Below, piece after piece: positions 15,421 through 24,076 of a stretch of DNA of 64,000 nucleotides. The DNA is from Clostridia bacterium (GTDB taxonomy: Bacteria > Bacillota > Clostridia > Oscillospirales > Acutalibacteraceae): NCBI GenBank assembly GCA_017410325.1, contig JAFQRA010000004.1, positions 39,004 through 103,003 of the forward strand, in the 5' to 3' direction. Position 1 is the stretch's first letter. Each line of letters starts with the position of its first letter. Made by a program: the position numbers and the translations under genes. Below the pieces are notes generated by a model that searched no databases, had not been told where the DNA came from, and saw only the letters and a program-made list of their open reading frames with translations.

Positions 15421-18315
15421 ATGAAAAGAGAAACGGTTAGAAAAGCAGGGATGGCCGCTTGCATAGCGGTTATGCTTGCGGGTATTGTTGCGCTGGTGCT
15501 TTATCTTGGCGGTTTCGGTGAAAAAATTACCGCGTGGCTGCCTTACGGTGAAGATGAAACCGAAAACACGACACAGGCGGATGTTACGGCAGAAGATATA
15601 TCCGTCAGCGGGCCTGACGGCGGGCTGAACTTTGTCGTTGTTGAGAAAGGTGCCGATTTTACACAGATTGAGTCGGCAAGCTATGCCTTGAGCAGAATAG
15701 CTGAATGGGGCATGAACTCCGTCGTTTTCAGCGAATGCAGTGTTGAAGAGCTGACACAGCTTGTTGCACTTGCCAAGGATTTCGGCCTTTATACCGTTGC
15801 TTTGACGGATGCTTCTCAGGTGCTTGATGGCGGCGCCGCAGATACGGCATCTGTCAAGGCGTTAATCGGTACCGGAATTGACTCGGTTCTGCTCGACTTT
15901 TCAGAAGGCTATTCGGACAGGGAAATACGTACTGCTTCAAAGGCTTTCCGTAAGAATGGCCCGGAAACATATCTCGGCGTATATTCTTCCGCCGTAAATT
16001 CGTACAAGCCCGTTTGTCCCGCAGGCGTTTTCGATTACAAGATGGTTGATATTTTTACGCCTTCTGCCGCGGTCAACGGTGACTATTCCGCATATCTTTC
16101 AAGCTTTATTGACGGCACGGTTGCCGATACCGTTTTCGGTATGCGTGTTGAGCTTGTCGGCAATAACCAGGGCTTTGAAAAGCCGGAAGAAATACTGTCT
16201 CAGTTTGAAACCGTTACCCGACTCGATTTTTCGGGCTTCGGTTTTTACCGCTTCGGTGTGCTCGAAAGAAACACCAACGGTATTACAGATGCAATTCTTG
16301 AATATATGCAGACGGGTATAATGAAGGATTTTTTCAAGGAATTGATTATTTCAAAACCCGAAAAGAAATCTTTTACAACCGATGAATCCACAGTATCATT
16401 TGTCGGTACGGGCGATATTTCTCAGCCCCTTACTTTAAACGGCAAAACGATTGAAATGATTGACGACGGCTATTTTTCAACCGATGTTCAGCTTAAGCCG
16501 GGTGAGAATATTTATACGTTCAAACACAAGGACAAAACCGTTGTTTACAAAATAACGTACGATATGGAGCTTATCAGGTCGGTTTCTCCGACGGGTACGG
16601 TTAATGCAATCGGCGGCTCAAGCCTTGACATAGCTGTCGTTGCTCACAAATCCGCAACGGTTACCGCACTTATTAACGGAAAAACGATAAGCTTAAAGCG
16701 TTCCGATGAATTCAGCGATGATGCTACGGCTGACGACAGCTCCGACTATACTTATTTTGTCGGCAGCTATGTTCTGCCTGAGGGTAAAAGCACCGAACAG
16801 AATATCGGCAAAATCAAAATCAACGCCTCTTATTCCGGCGTTACGCAGACGGTTTCCGGTGCTTCCGTAGTAGTTAACGCTAAGATTGAAGCGCCGCCTG
16901 TTGTTGAACTGCCTCCCGATACGACAGTTTCCGCAACTCCCGTCAGTACAACGGCTCAGCCCGTTACCGATGATACTTCTGAAAATTCTTCTTCGGAGGA
17001 AGACGGTTCTTCACAGACGGTTACTAATACTGTAACAACATTACCTACGACTACGGAAAAACCCTCCTCACCAACGCAGATTTTTGAGCTTTTGACTCCT
17101 TATGAGAATAACGGTGTAAGCGGTAAGTCTAAAATGGTTGTTGTAAAAGCTTCGCTTGCCGAAACTCTTCCTGACACCACAACTAACGATGTATCGGTGC
17201 CATATTTCACGCCTCTTCCGGAAGGCACGATTGATTACGTAACGGGTACTCTTTCGTACAGCGGAATCAACTATTATGTTCTCGCTTCGGGCAGAAGAGT
17301 TTACAAAACCGATGTTGAGTATCTCTCAAGCGGCTACAATATGCCCGCGAATGAGATTAAGACAGTCGGCGTGAAGAAGACCTCTTCATCAACGGATATT
17401 ACTTTTACAACAAGGTGGAAGGTTCCGTTCAACGTGCGTGAAAAGCCGCAGTCGTTTTATGAACAGACTGCAGGCAGGCCTTACAGCGTCAAGAGCTTTA
17501 CGGCTGAATATGTCGATATAGTTTTTTACCATACAACTAAAACTGATGCTGCACCTCAATTCAACAGCAACGTAATCAAAAAGGCTGAATGGATTAATGA
17601 CGGCACAACACAGACACTTCGTCTGTATCTGAATAAAAAAGGCGGCTTTTACGGCATAAAGTATTATTATAACAGTAACGGCACCCTGACGTTTTCGATT
17701 AAAGAAAGAGCTTCTTCGGCTGTTGCGGGTAAGGTAATTATGCTGGATGCGGGTCACGGCGGAAACGACCCCGGTGCTATTGGTGCGGCTATTGTAGGCT
17801 CCAAAAATGTTTATGAAGCAACAATTAACCTTGCCCTTGCAAACAAGATTAAAGCTAAGCTTGAGGCGCTCGGCGCAACGGTCATAATGACCCGTACCTC
17901 TGCAACTCAGACTATCAGCCTTGAATCAAGAGCTGCCGCGTGCAGAAGCAAAAATCCCGATATTTTTGTCGCGGTGCACTGCGATGCTTCCGAAAGTCAG
18001 TCACCGTCGGGTACCACGGCATATTATTACAAGAGCTATTCATATCCGCTTGCGGACAGTATGAGCAAGGGAATAGTCAGCGCTTATAAAAATACTGTTT
18101 ATGCCAATAACAGCTCAATGGCTTCAAAGGTTGACAGGGGAAGTGCGTTCAAGGGCTTTAAGGTTACCAGAGTGGAAGAATGTCCTGCCGTGCTTATTGA
18201 GTTCGGTTATGTCACCAATGTTGTTGAATGTAAGGCGCTTACGCTTGATGAAAATCAGAGCGCCTTGGCGCAGGGTGCCGTAAACGGAATTGTTAACTAT
18301 TTTAAAAACAGTTGA
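15421..18315 (+). CDS. Large membrane-anchored N-acetylmuramoyl-L-alanine amidase
   Basis: The protein has 964 residues from the ATG at 15421 (GGGAG 8 bases before; an in-frame TTG at 15406 is less likely). One membrane helix (about 10-32) precedes a region of about 270 residues resembling a degenerate TIM barrel, beta-rich domains, a Pro/Ser/Thr-rich linker (about 490-557), another beta domain, and a C-terminal Amidase_3 domain. The zinc and catalytic residues are all visible: His779 (LDAGHGG), Glu799 (VYEATINLAL), His853 (AVHCDAS) and Glu927 (VLIEFGYVTN). It should cut the amide bond between MurNAc and L-alanine in peptidoglycan. Its last 19 bases overlap the converging membrane-protein gene. 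Confidence 0.9.
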   Translation: MKRETVRKAGMAACIAVMLAGIVALVLYLGGFGEKITAWLPYGEDETENTTQADVTAEDISVSGPDGGLNFVVVEKGADFTQIESASYALSRIAEWGMNSVVFSECSVEELTQLVALAKDFGLYTVALTDASQVLDGGAADTASVKALIGTGIDSVLLDFSEGYSDREIRTASKAFRKNGPETYLGVYSSAVNSYKPVCPAGVFDYKMVDIFTPSAAVNGDYSAYLSSFIDGTVADTVFGMRVELVGNNQGFEKPEEILSQFETVTRLDFSGFGFYRFGVLERNTNGITDAILEYMQTGIMKDFFKELIISKPEKKSFTTDESTVSFVGTGDISQPLTLNGKTIEMIDDGYFSTDVQLKPGENIYTFKHKDKTVVYKITYDMELIRSVSPTGTVNAIGGSSLDIAVVAHKSATVTALINGKTISLKRSDEFSDDATADDSSDYTYFVGSYVLPEGKSTEQNIGKIKINASYSGVTQTVSGASVVVNAKIEAPPVVELPPDTTVSATPVSTTAQPVTDDTSENSSSEEDGSSQTVTNTVTTLPTTTEKPSSPTQIFELLTPYENNGVSGKSKMVVVKASLAETLPDTTTNDVSVPYFTPLPEGTIDYVTGTLSYSGINYYVLASGRRVYKTDVEYLSSGYNMPANEIKTVGVKKTSSSTDITFTTRWKVPFNVREKPQSFYEQTAGRPYSVKSFTAEYVDIVFYHTTKTDAAPQFNSNVIKKAEWINDGTTQTLRLYLNKKGGFYGIKYYYNSNGTLTFSIKERASSAVAGKVIMLDAGHGGNDPGAIGAAIVGSKNVYEATINLALANKIKAKLEALGATVIMTRTSATQTISLESRAAACRSKNPDIFVAVHCDASESQSPSGTTAYYYKSYSYPLADSMSKGIVSAYKNTVYANNSSMASKVDRGSAFKGFKVTRVEECPAVLIEFGYVTNVVECKALTLDENQSALAQGAVNGIVNYFKNS

Positions 18316-18725
18316 TAAAAGCAGCTTTTCTGTCTGCACGGTGAAAAGAGTCTGTTTTTTATAAAGAATGAAAGCAGAACGGCAGGAATGCTCAGAAGAA
18401 ACCAAATCACACAGAATAACGGGCATATCTGTCCGAGGATATGCCCCGGCCTTTGGGAATAGTCCCACACGTTCATATGAAGCTTTCTGTTTACAATACA
18501 GCCTACAATAAATTCAAGAGCAGTAATGATTCCGCATCCCGACAGACAGCGGATGAAAAGTCCCTTTGCTTTAATACGAAAGCTTGTTATATAAATCAAA
18601 AGATATGCAAGGCCTCCCGTAAGTGCCATTGTCCAATGCGTGAATCCACGAAATGCTATTTCAATTCCGCTGTACAATACGGCACCAAGGCAGTAAATGA
18701 ACGAATATTCTTTAAGCTTTTTCAA
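18297..18725 (-). CDS. PF06541-like membrane protein (putative ABC-transporter type IV)
   Basis: From a TTG at 18725 this gives 142 residues; AGGTGA lies 5 bases before that TTG, while the longer frame starting at 18740 would contain the ribosome site. Four hydrophobic segments and the region LEFIVGCIVNRKLHMNVWDYS match the small membrane family PF06541, whose proteins are labelled putative ABC-transporter type IV without proven function. Its 3' end overlaps the end of the amidase gene by 19 bases in the opposite direction. Its 5' end lies 65 bases from the start of the divergent lipoprotein gene. Confidence 0.75.
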   Translation of the reverse strand: MKKLKEYSFIYCLGAVLYSGIEIAFRGFTHWTMALTGGLAYLLIYITSFRIKAKGLFIRCLSGCGIITALEFIVGCIVNRKLHMNVWDYSQRPGHILGQICPLFCVIWFLLSIPAVLLSFFIKNRLFSPCRQKSCFYQLFLK

Positions 18726-18789
18726 TATTATCACCTGCAAGTATTCTTGCCGGAAACACCTAGATTTAATCTTACAGGGGAACAGTTTT

Positions 18790-21039
18790 ATGAGAAAATC
18801 ATCAAAAAAATATATGCTTGCGTTAAGGCTTTGCTGTGCGGTTGTTATAACCGCTTTGCTGGCGTGTCTTTGCGGTTGCGCAGGTAAAGCGGATTCGCTG
18901 CTTAAGCTTAACGTCGGTGCCCCGGTTGCGTATCCCGAAGCTACGGATTTGTCTGCACATTACTTTAATCCGGATAATCTTACGGAAATATCCACTTCGG
19001 GGCTGATTACGCTTTTGTTTGATGAAAACAGCAGCTCGGTCGGTATCAGAGTTAACGGAAACAGTAACAGCAGTAAGCTTTGGTCTGCACTTCCTGAATA
19101 CTCTGAAGGTGAAACTCTATCTGATGAGGCGGAAATTGTCAGTCTTGAAATTGTACATAATTCAAGCCGATATATTCTCAATTCGCAGGATTGCTGCGTT
19201 TCCAACGGCACCGTTTTTCGGGCCAACACCAAGGATGGGTTTACGGTAGTATATTATATTACAGATATGCCTGCGCTTATTAAGGATATTGATGCAGCCG
19301 CATCCGATGAAGCTTATTCCGAGGCGGCAGGTGATAATATACTCTTTAAGGTATCTGTCTGCTATACGCTGAAGGACGGCTGCCTTTACGCCTCGCTGGA
19401 TTGGGTTAACCTCGGCAATAAAGATGATGTTCTTGTGAAAATAGGTTTTCTTGAGCATTTCGGTGCAACCGTTGATGCGCAGGAGGGTGATTTTCTGCTC
19501 GTTCCCGACGGAAGCGGTGCTCTGATTGATACCTTCAGTGATGAAGCGCTGGAGCCCGTAAGCGTTGCCGTTTACGGCAATGATATCGGCGGTGCATCCG
19601 CCTTGGAGGCAATCGTGCCTGCCTTCGGTCTTAAAAGCGGCAGCGATGCTTTTGCGGCTATAATCGAAAACGGTGATGCCGTTGCTCAAATTAATGCCGC
19701 AAAGGCTCATAACTCAAGCGCTTTTAACCGTGTCGGTGCAAGCTTTGTTATTACACCGTCGCAGATTGACGGTGACGATGAAATATTCTCCGAATGTGTT
19801 TATTCGGATACAATTGAAATATGCTACAGGTTTTTGAGCGGTGCCGATGCAACCTATTCAGGTCTTGCGGCGGCCTGCAGAGAGCAGTTTATCAGAAATT
19901 ACACGCTTTCTTCTACAGGTCTGCTTTCCGCTGAAGCAATGCCTATAGTTATAATCGTTATCGGTCAGGCAAAAAAAGACGGTATTTTCGGCTTTAATAA
20001 AAAACTCACTTCTTATTCTCAGGCGCAGGATATTCTCAACCGCATTAAATCAAAGGGTATTGACAATGTTTATCTGCGTTACAGCGGTGCCTTAAGCGGT
20101 GGGCTTGACGCCGAAAATATACGCAACGCCAAGCTTCTTTCATCGCTTGGCGGAGAAAAGGATTTCAGCGCACTGAATGACTATGCCGCCGGCCTTAATT
20201 TCAACGTATTTGTTGATATTTCTTTGTTAAGCGGCAGTAATGCGGGTAATAGCGCTGTCGGCAATCTTATCGAGCCGAAAACAACTTTTGACAGAGAAAC
20301 AATTTTTAATAAGACGGGTTTTGCAAGTGAAACATCAAAAACGTATTATACTGAGCTTTCGGGTCTGGAACGGACGGTTTTGTCTGCTCTTGAGAAATTT
20401 ACGGATTTTGATTCAACTGGCTTTTGTGTAACCGATGCCGGCGAAAGGCTTTATACCGATTTTACCGGCGGAATTAACCGTCAGACGGCGGCTTCGATTA
20501 TTAACGATGAAATTTCACCCCTTGCAACACAGAATATCGTTATGGTGCAGAAGGGCAATTTCTATTCGCTTAAAAATGCGGATATTGTCTGTGATATTCC
20601 GATGAGCTGCAAACATATAAAGAGTGAAGGCTATATTTCAATTCCCTTCGTGCAGCTTATATTGCACGGTATTGTTGAATTCAGCGGTGCACCTGTAAAT
20701 ATTTCAAACAACAGTAAGCAGGAGTTTCTGCGCTGTATTGAATACGGTGCGATACCGTCTTTTGTTCTGACGAATAACAGCCTCGACAAAAGCGAGGAAT
20801 ACAGTAAGATTTTTTCAACGGATAACTGGCTTGCATCAATATATAACTGCTATAATCAGTCTTCTGAAGTTTTTGCGGATTTAAGAGATTCCAGAATTAC
20901 AGACCATTTCAAGGTGGCGGAAGGTGTTTATTGCACCGAGTTTGAATCAACGACAAAGGTGTATGTAAACTATACAAACGAGCCCTTTACAGTAGGCGGT
21001 ATCACCGTTGAGCCGCTTAATTTCTTCAGGGTTAACTGA
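18790..21039 (+). CDS. Large lipoprotein, DUF5696-like
   Basis: The ATG at 18790 (AGGGGAAC upstream) gives 749 residues. The signal peptide ends in LCGC (Cys at about 31), a lipobox, so the protein is membrane-anchored outside the cell. The N-terminal half is beta-rich. The second half (about 375-720) looks like a TIM-barrel-type domain with a strand at DNVYLRYSGALSGG, FSALNDYAAGLNFNVFVDIS and later FVLTNNSLDKS. I recall this pattern as DUF5696, a family of unknown activity found in Firmicutes near carbohydrate or wall genes. It stands behind the amidase cluster, so a role in wall or surface polysaccharide is a guess. Confidence 0.65.
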   Translation: MRKSSKKYMLALRLCCAVVITALLACLCGCAGKADSLLKLNVGAPVAYPEATDLSAHYFNPDNLTEISTSGLITLLFDENSSSVGIRVNGNSNSSKLWSALPEYSEGETLSDEAEIVSLEIVHNSSRYILNSQDCCVSNGTVFRANTKDGFTVVYYITDMPALIKDIDAAASDEAYSEAAGDNILFKVSVCYTLKDGCLYASLDWVNLGNKDDVLVKIGFLEHFGATVDAQEGDFLLVPDGSGALIDTFSDEALEPVSVAVYGNDIGGASALEAIVPAFGLKSGSDAFAAIIENGDAVAQINAAKAHNSSAFNRVGASFVITPSQIDGDDEIFSECVYSDTIEICYRFLSGADATYSGLAAACREQFIRNYTLSSTGLLSAEAMPIVIIVIGQAKKDGIFGFNKKLTSYSQAQDILNRIKSKGIDNVYLRYSGALSGGLDAENIRNAKLLSSLGGEKDFSALNDYAAGLNFNVFVDISLLSGSNAGNSAVGNLIEPKTTFDRETIFNKTGFASETSKTYYTELSGLERTVLSALEKFTDFDSTGFCVTDAGERLYTDFTGGINRQTAASIINDEISPLATQNIVMVQKGNFYSLKNADIVCDIPMSCKHIKSEGYISIPFVQLILHGIVEFSGAPVNISNNSKQEFLRCIEYGAIPSFVLTNNSLDKSEEYSKIFSTDNWLASIYNCYNQSSEVFADLRDSRITDHFKVAEGVYCTEFESTTKVYVNYTNEPFTVGGITVEPLNFFRVN

Positions 21040-21076
21040 TTTTTTGGTAAAATCTATAAAAGTTTTAAAGTTTCTC

Positions 21077-21105
21077 TTTACTTATTACTTTTTTTCAAGT
21101 AAAAT
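21077..21105 (+). promoter_or_regulatory. Possible promoter of the pyrH operon
   Basis: TTTACT (21077-21082) and TAAAAT (21100-21105) are 17 bases apart, 39 bases before the pyrH start. A 7-bp inverted repeat (TTTACTT / AAGTAAA) overlaps both boxes. The boxes are moderate matches only. Confidence 0.4.
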
Positions 21106-21144
21106 AATAGGGATAAATCATAAGTTGTGAAAGGATGAGTTAAA

Positions 21145-21846
21145 ATGTCCTACAAACGAATCCTCTTAAAGGTAAGCGGTGAGGTGCTTGCCGGTGCCAA
21201 GGGACACGGCATTGACAACGAGACAACGCTTTCTGTCTGCCGCGTTATTAAAGAGTGTTGCGACCTTGGTGTTCAGGTCGGCGTAGTTGTCGGCGGCGGT
21301 AATTTCTGGCGCGGCCGTTCAAGCGAAAATATGGACAGAACAAGAGCTGACCATATCGGCATGCTTGCAACCGTTATGAATTCATTGGCTTTGGGAGATT
21401 ATCTTTCACAGGTCGGTGTAGATGCAAGGGTTATGTCTGCCGTTTCACTGCCTCAGCTTTGCGAAACATACAATAAACAGCAGGCTGTCAGACATCTTGA
21501 AAAGGGCAGGGTAGTTATTTTCGGCGGCGGCACAGGCTGTCCGTTCTTCTCAACGGATACTACTGCGGCGCTCAGGGCTGCCGAAATCGGAGCGCAGGTC
21601 TACTTCAAGGCAACCAACGTTGACGGTGTATATGACAAAGACCCCAACAAGTTTGACGATGCCGTTAAGTACGACACACTTACCCACACGGAGGTTCTTA
21701 CAAAGGGTCTCAAGGTTATGGACAGTACGGCCGCTTCGCTTTGCCGCGATAACTGTATTGATATCCTTGTTTTTGACCTTACGGATCCGCATAACGTAAT
21801 CCGTGCTATCAAGGGCGAAAAAATAGGTACACTTGTAACAGAATAA
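21145..21846 (+). CDS. pyrH: UMP kinase
   Basis: The 233-residue protein is a typical bacterial UMP kinase of the amino-acid-kinase fold: LLKVSGEVL near the start, the glycine loop [46 protein letters not shown] and [13 protein letters not shown]. It phosphorylates UMP to UDP with ATP and is usually hexameric and controlled by GTP and UTP. It heads the conserved Firmicutes block pyrH-frr-uppS-cdsA-dxr-rseP-ispG-polC. The usual upstream rpsB-tsf pair is missing; a lipoprotein gene stands there instead. GAAAGGATGAG precedes the ATG. Confidence 0.97.
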   Translation: MSYKRILLKVSGEVLAGAKGHGIDNETTLSVCRVIKECCDLGVQVGVVVGGGNFWRGRSSENMDRTRADHIGMLATVMNSLALGDYLSQVGVDARVMSAVSLPQLCETYNKQQAVRHLEKGRVVIFGGGTGCPFFSTDTTAALRAAEIGAQVYFKATNVDGVYDKDPNKFDDAVKYDTLTHTEVLTKGLKVMDSTAASLCRDNCIDILVFDLTDPHNVIRAIKGEKIGTLVTE

Positions 21847-21866
21847 TAAATAAGGAGAATTTAATT

Positions 21867-22421
21867 ATGAAAACCGTATTCAGTTTCGCAGAAGAAAAAA
21901 TGGGCAAAACAATCAACGCTCTTAACAGCGAGTATAACTCTATCAGAGCGGGCAGAGCTTCCGCCGCCGTTCTTGATAAAATCAGAGTAGATTACTACGG
22001 CACACCCACACCGATTAACCAGCTTGCCGCCGTTTCCGTTGCTGAGGCAAGAATTCTTACAATTCAGCCCTGGGACAAGAGCGTTCTCAGCACTATCGAA
22101 AAGGCAATTCAGGCTTCCGATATCGGTATTAATCCTCAGAATGACGGCAGTGTTCTCCGCCTTACTTTCCCGCCTCTCACAGAAGACAGACGTAAGGAAA
22201 TCGTAAAGACGGTTCGTGCAACCGCTGAGGATTCAAAGGTTGCTATCCGTTCAATCCGCCGTGACTGCATTGACAAGCTCAAGAAAATGCAGAAGGATTC
22301 TGAAATCACTGAGGATGACCTTAAGCAGGGCGAAAAGAAAATTCAGGACACAACCGACAAGTTTATCAAGGACATTGATTCCATTGCATCAGCAAAGGAA
22401 AAAGAGGTTATGGAGATCTGA
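21867..22421 (+). CDS. frr: Ribosome recycling factor
   Basis: The 184-residue protein has the full length and hallmarks of ribosome recycling factor: an N-terminal helix with LNSEYNSIRAGRASAAVLD, the domain II stretch VDYYGTPTPINQLA, IQPWDKSVL, and a charged C-terminal helix (RRDCIDKLKKMQKDSEITED). With EF-G it splits the post-termination ribosome. It lies 20 bases after pyrH, with AAGGAG before the ATG, and one base before uppS. Confidence 0.97.
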   Translation: MKTVFSFAEEKMGKTINALNSEYNSIRAGRASAAVLDKIRVDYYGTPTPINQLAAVSVAEARILTIQPWDKSVLSTIEKAIQASDIGINPQNDGSVLRLTFPPLTEDRRKEIVKTVRATAEDSKVAIRSIRRDCIDKLKKMQKDSEITEDDLKQGEKKIQDTTDKFIKDIDSIASAKEKEVMEI

Positions 22422-22422
22422 G

Positions 22423-23136
22423 ATGGGTATTGAATTACCTCGTCATATAGGCTTTATTATGGACGGTAACGGCAGGTGGGCTACCTCACGCGGTCTTTCC
22501 CGTTCGGAAGGGCATAAGGCAGGTGCCGATGCTTTTCGCAGAATTTGCGAATACGGCTGTGATATCGGTATCAAGAGTATGACCTTCTATGCTTTTTCTA
22601 CAGAAAACTGGAAACGTCCCGCGCAGGAGGTTTCCGCAATAATGAATATCTTTCGCGATTACCTTCACGAAGCTCAGGACCGTAAGGAAGAGAATGCCAA
22701 GAAGGGTATGCATATGCATTATATGGGCGAGCGTGAAGGTATGCCCGAAGATATATTGGATTTGTTTGATACAGCTGAAAATGAATCGGTTAATCAGACT
22801 AAGACAACGGTTAATATAGCCGTTAACTACGGCGGCAGGGCTGAAATTCTTCACAGTGTCAAGCGCCTTGCGCACAGTGTTGCGGCGGGTGAGCTTGACC
22901 CCGACGCCATAACCGAGGATATGATAACCTCCGGTCTTTATACGGCAGGTCAGCCCGAGCCGGATATTATTGTCCGCCCCAGCGGCGAACAGCGACTTTC
23001 AAATTTTATGATCTGGCAGGCGGCTTATTCTGAATTCTGGTATACTGATAAGCTCTGGCCTGATTTTACAACAGAAGATTTTGACAAGGTTATTGAAGAC
23101 TATTCAAAAAGGCACAGACGCTTCGGCGGTGTGTAA
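22423..23136 (+). CDS. uppS: Undecaprenyl diphosphate synthase (cis-prenyltransferase)
   Basis: I set the start at the ATG at 22423 (GGAG 7 bases before), giving 237 residues; the long upstream extension of the frame runs through frr. The cis-prenyltransferase motifs are clear: HIGFIMDGNGRWA (catalytic Asp and diphosphate binding), GHKAGADAFRR, TFYAFSTENWKRP, and the C-terminal VRPSGEQRLSNFMIWQ. It extends farnesyl diphosphate with isopentenyl units to undecaprenyl diphosphate, the carrier for cell-wall precursors. Its substrates are supplied by the MEP pathway, two steps of which (dxr, ispG) are in the same operon. Confidence 0.96.
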   Translation: MGIELPRHIGFIMDGNGRWATSRGLSRSEGHKAGADAFRRICEYGCDIGIKSMTFYAFSTENWKRPAQEVSAIMNIFRDYLHEAQDRKEENAKKGMHMHYMGEREGMPEDILDLFDTAENESVNQTKTTVNIAVNYGGRAEILHSVKRLAHSVAAGELDPDAITEDMITSGLYTAGQPEPDIIVRPSGEQRLSNFMIWQAAYSEFWYTDKLWPDFTTEDFDKVIEDYSKRHRRFGGV

Positions 23137-23145
23137 GGTGATTTT

Positions 23146-24003
23146 ATGAAAACCAGAGTAATAAGCGGTCTTTCCTTCGGATTATTGGGAATAGCTATTG
23201 TTGTTCTCACTTTCTCTCCGTTGCCCGATGTTATGGTTTATGCCATTTCTCTTATGTCGGTTTACGAGTTAATGAAAGTGTTCGGTGTTGTCAACAAGCT
23301 TATGTATGTTTTCGGCATTGGCTTTTCTGCCCTTGAGATTACATATTTGGCTTATTCGGAACAACTGGGTATTTCGGTCAATCCCGTTCTGGCGTTGATG
23401 ATATATTTTGTTGCTATGCTGATGCTGACTCTTATCGACTTCGGCAAAACAACCTTTAATCACGTTGCTCTTACGGCTTTTTCGAGTATGATTATACCCG
23501 GCGCATTGGTCTGTTTTCTTAAGATGAGAAATATGGTGGGAGAGTACGGTGACGTTCTCACAAGAGGACATATGAGATTTCTCATTTGGTTCTGTCTTGC
23601 AGGTGCGGTTTTCTCCGATACATTTGCTCTTTTTGCCGGTGTAAAGTTCGGCAAGCATAAGCTTTCTCCGAGAATAAGCCCAAAAAAGACGGTTGAAGGA
23701 CTTATCGGCGGCATAGTCGGCTCTGCTGTTATCAATATTATTGCTCTGCTTATCTGTAATGCTGTTTGCTACAAGCCTTTCCCGATTCCCGTATGGCTGA
23801 TGATTATAATTGCTGTTACTGTTCCGCTTGTAGGTACACTTGGCGACCTCACCGCTTCCGCAATCAAAAGAAGCTACGGCATCAAGGATTTCGGTAACCT
23901 TATCCCCGGACATGGCGGAATTATGGACAGAATGGACAGCATAAGCTTTGTTGCACCGTTTATGTATGCAGTGCTCTATATTTATCTTGAAGCTACCGTA
24001 TAA
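23146..24003 (+). CDS. cdsA: Phosphatidate cytidylyltransferase (CDP-diglyceride synthase)
   Basis: This is a 285-residue, eight-or-so-helix membrane protein. Its C-terminal signature spans SAIKRSYGIKD and IPGHGGIMDRMD (basic residues, then the metal-binding Asp pair), diagnostic of CdsA. SPKKTVEGLIGG is also conserved. It makes CDP-diacylglycerol from phosphatidic acid and CTP, the branch point for membrane phospholipids. It follows uppS after 9 bases. A strong intrinsic terminator lies between it and dxr. Confidence 0.95.
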   Translation: MKTRVISGLSFGLLGIAIVVLTFSPLPDVMVYAISLMSVYELMKVFGVVNKLMYVFGIGFSALEITYLAYSEQLGISVNPVLALMIYFVAMLMLTLIDFGKTTFNHVALTAFSSMIIPGALVCFLKMRNMVGEYGDVLTRGHMRFLIWFCLAGAVFSDTFALFAGVKFGKHKLSPRISPKKTVEGLIGGIVGSAVINIIALLICNAVCYKPFPIPVWLMIIIAVTVPLVGTLGDLTASAIKRSYGIKDFGNLIPGHGGIMDRMDSISFVAPFMYAVLYIYLEATV

Positions 24004-24017
24004 GTAACGTAATTGCG

Positions 24018-24047
24018 GCGAAGCGGCTGTAAGCTGCTTCGCTTTTT
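24018..24047 (+). terminator. Intrinsic terminator between cdsA and dxr
   Basis: GCGAAGCGGC (24018-24027) pairs with GCTGCTTCGC (24033-24042), one G-U pair, 5-base loop, followed by five T. It lies inside an otherwise tight operon, 30 bases before the dxr start. Confidence 0.8.
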
Positions 24048-24076
24048 GCTGATTTTTGAAAGGAAATTCAATAATT

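Noticed and set aside
23269-23913. Minus-strand open frame of 214 codons opposite cdsA
   Set aside because: It lies wholly within a clearly identified gene, has no family motifs and is rich in His, Asn and Cys as expected from reading a coding strand backwards.
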